A stretch of DNA of 64,000 bases from Pilatotrama ljubarskyi (Eukaryota > Basidiomycota > Agaricomycetes > Polyporales > Polyporaceae), in assembly GCA_022385805.1 (NCBI GenBank), contig MU277775.1, positions 5,909-69,908 of the forward strand, read 5' to 3'. Below are positions 57,033-64,000 of this stretch, one piece after another. The notes beneath the pieces were generated by a model, which saw only the letters and a program-made list of their open reading frames with translations, was not told the origin of the DNA and did no database searches. The position numbers and the translations under genes were made by a program. Within the stretch, counting starts at the first letter, position 1, and every line of letters begins with the position of its first letter.

Positions 57033-57668
57033 GCTGGATGGGCCGCCTATGACGAGGTAGCGAGGAGGTTTGGAAGGGAAACGAGGGCTACCATCCGCCG
57101 ACGATCTAGAGTAGAAATGTTCAGCGCGGCCAGCGGGCACGTAAAACCTCATGGAAAACATGCGTATCGATCATCATGGGCTTCTGCTATGATGCTGTGC
57201 GTGCGACTTCTTCAGCAGGGCCATCGCTTCTATCAACGGAGGCAGTAGTGGAGGAGCTCGCACGAGCCGTCGAGCCTCCGTACCTAAGCAGTCCTGTCCA
57301 GCTTGCCAGATGCCGACTAAGTACACGCGGAGGGTATGGCATGTGCCTATAACGCACCGTCTGCATGGTTCTTCTTTCGCCTGAAGATGCTTCACTCCGT
57401 GGACAAGGACTGGAGGTCGCGAGATTCTAATGAAACCGAGCTGTTAACTTGAGTCGCTCAATGTACCTGCTGTACCCGTAGCACTCACAGTCTACCGTGG
57501 AGGAGCTTGCGCGTAACGCAGAGGTCGCGGTAATCTCGGTGTTTGCCGAAGGAGAGCGGTGGCTAGATCACATGGTTGGGCGCCTATGCAACTCACTGCA
57601 CATCCCTTGTAGGCTTCATACTAACCACGTCCGCTCTTAGTCCAGCAGAGGCATCGCATAACCTCCGG
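57033..57668. other. cassette 2 shared promoter region
   Basis: 636 bp between divergent start codons; no conserved coding sequence. Confidence 0.45.
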
Positions 57669-59008
57669 ATGGCCGCATCTACGTCCCGAAAACTCCCGGA
57701 CTACGTTTATATTCCCGCCGAAGTAGCCCAGCGATACGCGGAGCAAACCCGAAGGGGACTCTACGGCCTCCTGCCATCCGAAGTCTCGTGGAGGGATCGG
57801 TACGAATATCTGGAGAAGCGGGGCTACATCCTCAGGCCTCGCTATCATCCTGACTGGAGTCCCTCATGGATGGGTACGAATATCGCTCCTGATTTTTGTG
57901 AGGATTTCATCACACTCACGGTAGGTTTCCATCCTCTTCTTGCGCCGTGTGAGTCAATGTTGATTCTTACAGAGTCCATTCTGCAGAATTTCCATGTAAT
58001 AGACGCAACACGAACGTCAGATAAGATGCGCGTGGCTATCAAGAGTGTCTCAAATCAAGGCCAGGAATTAAATATCTCACGACTAGTAGCGTCCCTAGGC
58101 GGAGCAGACAATCACTGCGTTTCCGCCATCGAGGTCCTCCCCGACCCTCTCAATGATCATAGATCGTTGCTCGTGATGCCTTACCTCAGGCCATACGATA
58201 ACCCCGAGCTCCAGACCGTCGATGATGTAGTGAATTTTGTATCACAAATGCTCAAGGTACGGACGGACGCTAGGGCCGTTCATAGACGTTCGCCCCTCAT
58301 GCACGCACGATAGGGCTTAGTATTCCTCCATCGTCATCGTATAGCCCACAGGTGCGCATTACTGGGCTCTCACGGCGATCGCTGACCTTCCGACAGAGAC
58401 ATAGCACCGCCAAATATTATGATGGACGCCCGGCCTCTGTATCCCAATGACCACCACCCAGTTCGATTGCATCGCGCTCTCGACGCCATCCGTGACGCAA
58501 ATCCTCTACCTCGTAGCGATCATCCGGTGAAGTACTACTATGTCGACTTCGGGCTATCAGTGCACTTTCCGGAAGGTGCTTCTCCCCGCGTCATCGGCAG
58601 AGTGGGACGAGACATGGAAATTCCGGAGCTGTCATCCGACGTGCCGTACGACGCTTTCAAAGCTGATATCTATGCTTTGGGAAACTTGTTTGACAAGGCG
58701 TACCTACAGGTATGTCGTCTGCGCCTTTTCGCATGTGTGCACGGCTCACGCCGAAGGTGCGATAGCGGTTCAGTAACGTTGAGTTTTTGCGGCATCTCGT
58801 CGAATGCATGAAGCAACAAGACCCAGAGCTCCGACCACCTGCACAAGAACTGCTGAAGATGTTTCGTCAAGTACGAGCCCTCGCCCCGGAGCAATCCTTC
58901 CGATGGCGTCTGGTCCAGCGGACGGAGCAACCGTACGAGAAGTTTATCAACGACACTGTCGCCGTTGCGAGAGAAGGCTTCAGTAATTTGAAACGCATGG
59001 TCGGATAG
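57669..59008 (+). CDS. cassette 2: protein-kinase-like protein
   Basis: Five exons (57669-57920, 57987-58256, 58314-58351, 58397-58709, 58766-59008) give 371 residues. The last four exons equal those of kinases 1 and 3 in length (270, 38, 313, 243 nt). The N-terminal module reads KLPDYVYIPAEVAQRYAEQT, then SPSWMGTNIAPDFCEDF. The kinase residues are present: MRVAIKSV, HRHRIAHRDIAPPNIMMD and YYVDFGLSVHFP. The C-terminus is SNLKRMVG. Exon 1 is 6 nt longer than in the other copies, from two extra residues at the N-terminus. The conserved final exon (YEKFINDTVAVAREGFSNLK) is likely a C-terminal helix of the family. Confidence 0.88.
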
Positions 59009-60262
59009 CTTGCTCGTACAATGTGAGCGGTGGCTACCTCGTCCACTAAGCTCTGGCTGACCAAAATCGTGGACGCAGTTGTTCCAGGAGATTGTAGTTG
59101 CTCGCATTGCTCTCCCGCTGTCGATTATCACACTGTCATACCCCATAACCCCCGTAATCGTGGAGTCCCTTGTCGTACAATTGATCAGCTGCATCAGCCT
59201 GTGTCTCCGGCGATCTGGGGCTCAGCACCATACGAGGACCTTTATCCTGGGAGCGACCCAAGTCACTGTTGCGTGCTTAGACCGACGCAGAGTATCTCCA
59301 GGTGAGTCTTCGCTCCTCATCTGAGGGAAGAGCGACAGCTGATCGTCGAGTCCCTTCTATCAAACAGCCAATCCCGTCCGCACTCCGTCGTCTCCGTCTG
59401 AATGGGCAGACGTCGTACTGGCTCGAACGTCACAAGAATGGCATGAGTATTGCCTGTAATCCCTACACGAAGGACAGAGTGTGGGCAAACCACGCCTGTT
59501 GACGTCTCGATGCGGACACGGGAGCCACCTGAGAGTGCGCTGGTAATCATGCATGTACGTCTTGTCCATCTGGCCAACTTTCGATGACTAACTCTTCTCC
59601 TGGCCGCACTCCGTTGAAGTTGGCAGCAACATCTCTTACAAGCCTGATTTCTGCCCCTGCCAGTTTCGATCGGTACGATGAAACGTTCCTCGATATGCCG
59701 TCTCTGCAGTTTACGATCTGTGATCGCGCCTCGACACCCGGTGGGTCGGCGGCTCAAAATGATGCAGATAGTACGATGTGGAACTGCGATAGACGAGGGC
59801 ACCGTTCAGAGCAGAAGTCCCGCATGTGCGAGCACCTTTCGATGTCCTGTGCACATCGAGAGCGTCGCTCGCGGCAATGTATGAATAGACTGGTAATGCC
59901 TTCTGTTGTTCATGCCTCCAAATAAGACTGTGCCTGCGAATCAGCTTAGATAATGCACGTCCACTTGATGGTACATATTATGAAATGGACATCGCCACAG
60001 TCCCTGGAGTGACCTCCAGGGTCATCACCCAGACAGCGACTCGGAAGGCGAGGCACGGAGATACTGAGAGCATATAGTGGTCCGTTATACGACAGCAAGG
60101 GGGATGTCATAGCGTAAGATGGGAGAGCATGGGGATAGACGTGCTTCAATGTGCGAGCGGTGTCCAAACTCAGGCTGGCACTGGTCATCGGGCGCCCTGA
60201 GAGAATGGGCATTCGGCCGCGTTCCAAGATGTGCGATGGAGTCGGATAACTGATCGCGCTCC
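59009..60262. other. 1.25-kb spacer between cassettes 2 and 3
   Basis: Only short frames without family resemblance; 3' flanks of the convergent kinase 2 and membrane gene 3. Confidence 0.4.
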
Positions 60263-61316
60263 TCACGCATGCGTCCGGCGTAGCCGTCGGCCAAGGGATC
60301 GAGTGCGTGCGACGACCTCGTTTCGCTTCTTGCGACGGATGGAGTACGTGCGGGTGGCTGCGGCCTGTTTGGATGCGTCGCTCGAGAGCAAGGGTTTGAG
60401 TGAAAGTGACATGCAGTCGTCCTCCTTGTCTTCACCGACAGGAGGTACTTCCTCGTCGATGGCGGTGACTTCGGGCGTGGCGGTACCACCGAGCGGGGTT
60501 GGAGCAGAGGCGGAGACAATGGCGGCTATGACATGCGCGCCGGTGCGAGTAGTGGGCAACAATGCGATCGTGCCATTGGCAGGAGGAGGGGTGATGCCGT
60601 CCGCGTCCTGCGCCACCGTATGCTGAAGCGCATCGGCCACATTGTTCGTCACAGCCCCTGGTGTATCAGGGGTGATTGAACGCTCGCCTGCAGTGATCGT
60701 GCATCAGTGTCTTGTTGAAGGATGGCTAGGAGGCAAGCACAACCATGTAGGTCCGTCTCGCTTTGCTCGGTCGGGTGGGCACCGCCTTCAGTTTCCTCAC
60801 GGCTGTTGAGAGAGTCCGCGCTACTGAGCTGCAAAGGAGGCGATCAATGAAAGGCAATTGAAACGATCAACATCGTGGCGCACTGATATTTGTACGCGAA
60901 TTTCTGTGACCTGTTCGCGGAGGTCGTCTGTGCGACGCGAGAGCCCTCTCAACATATTCTTCAAGTCCTCGAAGTAGGTCTTCGCAGCGAGGGTCTCGAT
61001 CCGTACTTGGTTCACGTCCGTCTTCACCCTACCACAAGCCGCGACCTGTATTGACAGCATGCCTTGTGGCATTGAAGCATAGTACTTACGCATTGAGGCG
61101 GGTTTGAAAGTCTGCCGCGAGATTTCCTCTTCTGAGGCGACCTTCCTCTACGCAGGTATCAAGTAAGGATTGGGTTTGCTCTAGGGTCTCCTCCAAGACG
61201 CGAAGCTTCGAGCTAGGGAGCCTGGCTTTGATGAAAACGTGCAGGTACTGCAGTGCAATAGCCAGAAGTCCCACGACGCCGACAACGATGTCAAAGACCG
61301 TGTAAGGGTCGACCAT
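60263..61316 (-). CDS. cassette 3: membrane-anchored coiled-coil protein with polybasic tail
   Basis: Third homolog. Exon 1 (61090-61316, 227 nt) encodes MVDPYTVFDIV, a hydrophobic helix (VGVVGLLAIALQYLHVFI), LRVLEETLEQTQSLL and CVEEGRL. Exon 2 (145 nt, about 60.89-61.03 kb) encodes NQVRIETLAAKTYFEDLKNM and RGLSRRTDDLREQV. The last exon carries a variable region (KEDDCMSLSLKPLLSSDASK) and the basic tail YSIRRKKRNEVVARTRSLGR. The middle exon(s) near 60.7-60.85 kb are uncertain. Divergent from kinase 3, 814 bp between starts. The basic tail could bind acidic membrane lipids or act as a nuclear localisation signal; the sequence does not decide. Confidence 0.78.
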
Positions 61317-62130
61317 GGTGAGCTATTGTAGAGGGTCGGGAGAGGAATGCGGGAACGACGAAGTAGTAGAGGTCGTCCGGGGCGTCGTGGGACGTGTCTG
61401 TCGACCATGCACATCATGAGCACCTTGTCGGCACGATTCTCAGGCTGGCAACCAAATATTGCCGCGTGGCGAAGGTGTGCATCGATGGTCATCAGCTGGT
61501 CAGGAGCACTAGAGGCTGAAGCTGTGCGCGACATAAATCCGCTGGGGGCAGTGTCCTTGTCTGATCCTACAACGTCGTTAACATTTAAGTATAAGACATT
61601 CGATCCACACGATTGCGGGACGGCCTCCGGAGGAAGCACAAAGTCTTGGCATGGAGTAGGAGGCCGCCGCTCTTCTCTGATATCGCTACGCCCTTGAATA
61701 CAGCTATCGCTGTTTCTGGGAGTGAGGAGCTAGGAGACACTATATCGGCCCGGGCCCCATTTCAACGCGAACAAGGCTGACCGATATTCCTTCTCCTGTA
61801 GCGGAATCGTTAGCACGAACCTGGAGTGAATGGGAGTCAAAAATGCTGGAATATGGAAGTCCAATTCTTACCAGCAAGCCTTAGAATCGGAGTCCGACCC
61901 TGTACTGTGAGGAACTCGAGGTTGCGCTATATGACATTAATGGTGCATGCGGCGCCTGGCCCAAGTACTGCGCGGCGTGCTTCCGAGTCCTTGTTCCCAC
62001 GCCTGGCGCTCGAACACGTGCAGAGTAACACTTGTCACTCCGTTCCAAGTCAGCTTTAGCCACCACTGTTACTGAACTTCGCAACAGACAGCTGCCACTG
62101 CGTTCGTACAGACATCGTCCCACCTAGGCG
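61317..62130. other. cassette 3 shared promoter region
   Basis: 814 bp between divergent starts, including a short AT-rich patch with TTAAGTATAA near 61584-61594. No gene is supported. Confidence 0.4.
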
Positions 62131-63457
62131 ATGTCTGCGTCGAGGAAGCTCCCCGACTATGTCTATCTTCGCCCGGAAATCGCGAAGCAACATGCTGAGA
62201 ATACTCGTAATGGCCTCTACAACCTCCTACCGTCTGAGCTGGAATGGAAGGATCGCCAGAGGGCTCTGCATGACAGAGGATATATCCTCAGAAGCCGTTA
62301 CATGCCGAACTGGCAACCCTCTTGGATGGGGACAAACATCGCACCAGCTTTTTGTGAGGATTCTATCATGTCAAGGGTAGGTCACGTCGACTTAGAACAG
62401 CCTTCCCAGCGCTCACATTTCTCATCCATCGTAGGACCCTCGCATTATGGACGCGACCCGGCGCTCTGATGGCATGGTTGTTGCAATGAAGAGTGTCGCA
62501 AACGACAGCCGCGAGCTGCAAATCCTTCGATTTCTCTCTTTGGCGGGAGGTCTTGACAATCATTGTGTATCTCTCTTAGACGTGTTCGCCGATCCTATCA
62601 ACCCGCAAAGGTCGTTGGTAGTGATGCCCTATCTCAGGCCTTTCAACGATCCGGAGTTCCTAATCGTCAGCGATGTGATAGAATTTGCGTCGCAGATGCT
62701 GGAGGTACGTTGCTCCTCAGGCGTCAAAATTTGACCTCAACTAATACTTCCCGGCAGGGTCTGGTGTTTCTTCATGGACATCGCGTCGCACACCGGTATT
62801 TCTGCACTCATGCGCGTGCGCGCTCAGCCCTTTCTGACGGCCGGGCAGGGACATAGCGCCGACAAATGTGCTGATGGACGGTACTCCACTCTATCCCGAA
62901 GGGTATCATCCTGTTCGAATACACCGGGCCCCGGATGCAATACACGATGCACGGCCACGCGCTCGTGTCGAATACCCAGTGAAGTACTTCTACATCGACT
63001 TCGGACTGTCAGTACGATTTCATGCGGGCGCTTCTCCCCGTGTCACCGGCAAAGTTGGGCAGTTCACGGACATCCCGGAGATGTCCTCTCCGGCGCCCTA
63101 CGACGCTTTCAAGGCCGACGTATATGCTCTGGGACGGCTCTTCAACCATGAATTCGAGCAGGTTCGTCATTACGCAGTCGTTGATTGCTTGTCACTCACC
63201 AATCGACGTTTCAGAAATACACGAATGTCCATTTCTTGAAGCCGATCATCGAAATGATGATGCAGCGTCAGCCAGATCTACGACCTTCGGCTGCAGAGCT
63301 CCTGAAAATCTTTCGACAAATGCGGGCTACGATGGAGGAGACCACGTTGCGTTGGCGACTCGTCCTTCGCTCTGAACAGCCTTACGAACGACTCTTCAAT
63401 GACACCGTCGCCGTCGCTAAGGAAGGTATCAGCAACCTCAAGCGGATGGTCGGGTAG
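62131..63457 (+). CDS. cassette 3: protein-kinase-like protein
   Basis: Five exons (62131-62376, 62435-62704, 62758-62795, 62849-63161, 63215-63457) give 369 residues, with exon lengths identical to kinase 1. The N-terminal module reads KLPDYVYLRPEIAKQHAENT, then QPSWMGTNIAPAFCEDS. The active-site landmarks are VVAMKSV, HRVAHRDIAPTNVLMD and FYIDFGLSVRFH, so the lysine and both aspartates are kept. The C-terminus is SNLKRMVG. The substitutions PP to PT in the catalytic loop and HFP to RFH after DFG set it apart from the other two. No glycine-rich loop is visible. Confidence 0.88.
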
Positions 63458-64000
63458 ATCGTTCGTAAGTGAGGATAGGACGTGCATGGGTATTTTGACA
63501 CTCACGCACTTGGTCACTTCTTGCAGCCGTTCGAGCTGGTCGCGTCTCCTGCCGTGCTTTACATCGCTACCACGCTGTCCCTCCCGTAACAAATCAGGAT
63601 GGACCTGTGTACAGTACCACTGTGGTCTGCTGGCGTTCACGCACACTTCTTGATGACCTCAAGACGGCCTCAAAGGCTTCCAGAAGATGCGCTCACTGTG
63701 CTCGTGCACATACGTCTTCAGTGACACGCGCGGTGAGCATGCATCTCTCAGTGCGAACCATCCAGGAATCGGCTGATTTGCCTCCTTTTCCTTCTCCATC
63801 CTATCGCCACAGCCATGACGCTTGGCCCTGTCGCCCACTGACCTGAACTGCGTTATGATCCGCCAAGTATCTCACCCAACGTTTGTGTGGAAGCTCAAGA
63901 CAACCGGACTGTAGTGGAGTTTGCCCGTGTCCGGGAAGACAGCGCAGACATGCATGCAATGTTTTGATGCAGTACGGAACTCTTTCTCGAGATTACGATG
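63458..64000. other. right edge of window
   Basis: 3' flank of kinase 3. No start of another cassette is visible in the remaining 540 bp, but if the array continues with the same period its next minus-strand gene would lie just beyond the window. Confidence 0.35.

Overview
This is a gene-dense, GC-rich fungal nuclear segment, almost certainly from a wood-decay Agaricomycete and probably a polypore. The reasons are many short GT-AG introns (mostly 48-65 nt), short spacers, a secreted carbohydrate esterase carrying a fungal CBM1 module, two Tos1-type cell-wall proteins, several F-box/LRR proteins, and a tandemly expanded basidiomycete-type kinase family. There are no operons, and I found no rRNA, convincing tRNA, CRISPR array or intact transposon.

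Positions 1-16.3 kb hold an F-box protein, myo-inositol-1-phosphate synthase (INO1), a small unrecognised spliced gene, the mitochondrial import receptor TIM50, a CBM1-CE16 GDSL esterase and a mitochondrial NAPE-PLD-like metallo-hydrolase. Positions 17-36 kb contain two pairs of paralogs: two Tos1-like proteins (17.0-18.3 kb minus, 34.3-35.7 kb plus), and two head-to-head genes of an uncharacterised disordered family starting MPKRA (23.2-26.0 kb minus, 27.4-29.2 kb plus). Between and around these lie a C2H2 finger protein, the twin-cysteine protein CMC4, a single-pass membrane protein and an SDR-like protein without the usual catalytic pair. Positions 36.9-47.4 kb are mostly housekeeping: an F-box/LRR protein, a vacuolar M28 protease, ribosomal protein uL23, a two-domain ABC ATPase and an NmrA-like reductase.

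From about 48 kb to the end the character changes. Three divergent two-gene cassettes follow one another (50.6-53.7, 56.0-59.0 and 60.3-63.5 kb). In each, a minus-strand gene encodes an N-terminal membrane helix, two coiled-coil-like exons and a polybasic C-terminus, and a plus-strand gene encodes a protein-kinase-like protein of 369-371 residues. Exon lengths are conserved to the base: 227 and 145 nt for the first two exons of the membrane gene, and 270, 38, 313 and 243 nt for the last four exons of the kinase. A kinase-tail relic at about 54.4-54.6 kb shows that the array has also lost copies. A multi-pass membrane protein borders the array. Strict pairing, copy-number turnover and membrane-plus-kinase composition make this the most interesting part of the window. 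A signalling or allorecognition/cell-death role is an inference, not something the sequence proves.
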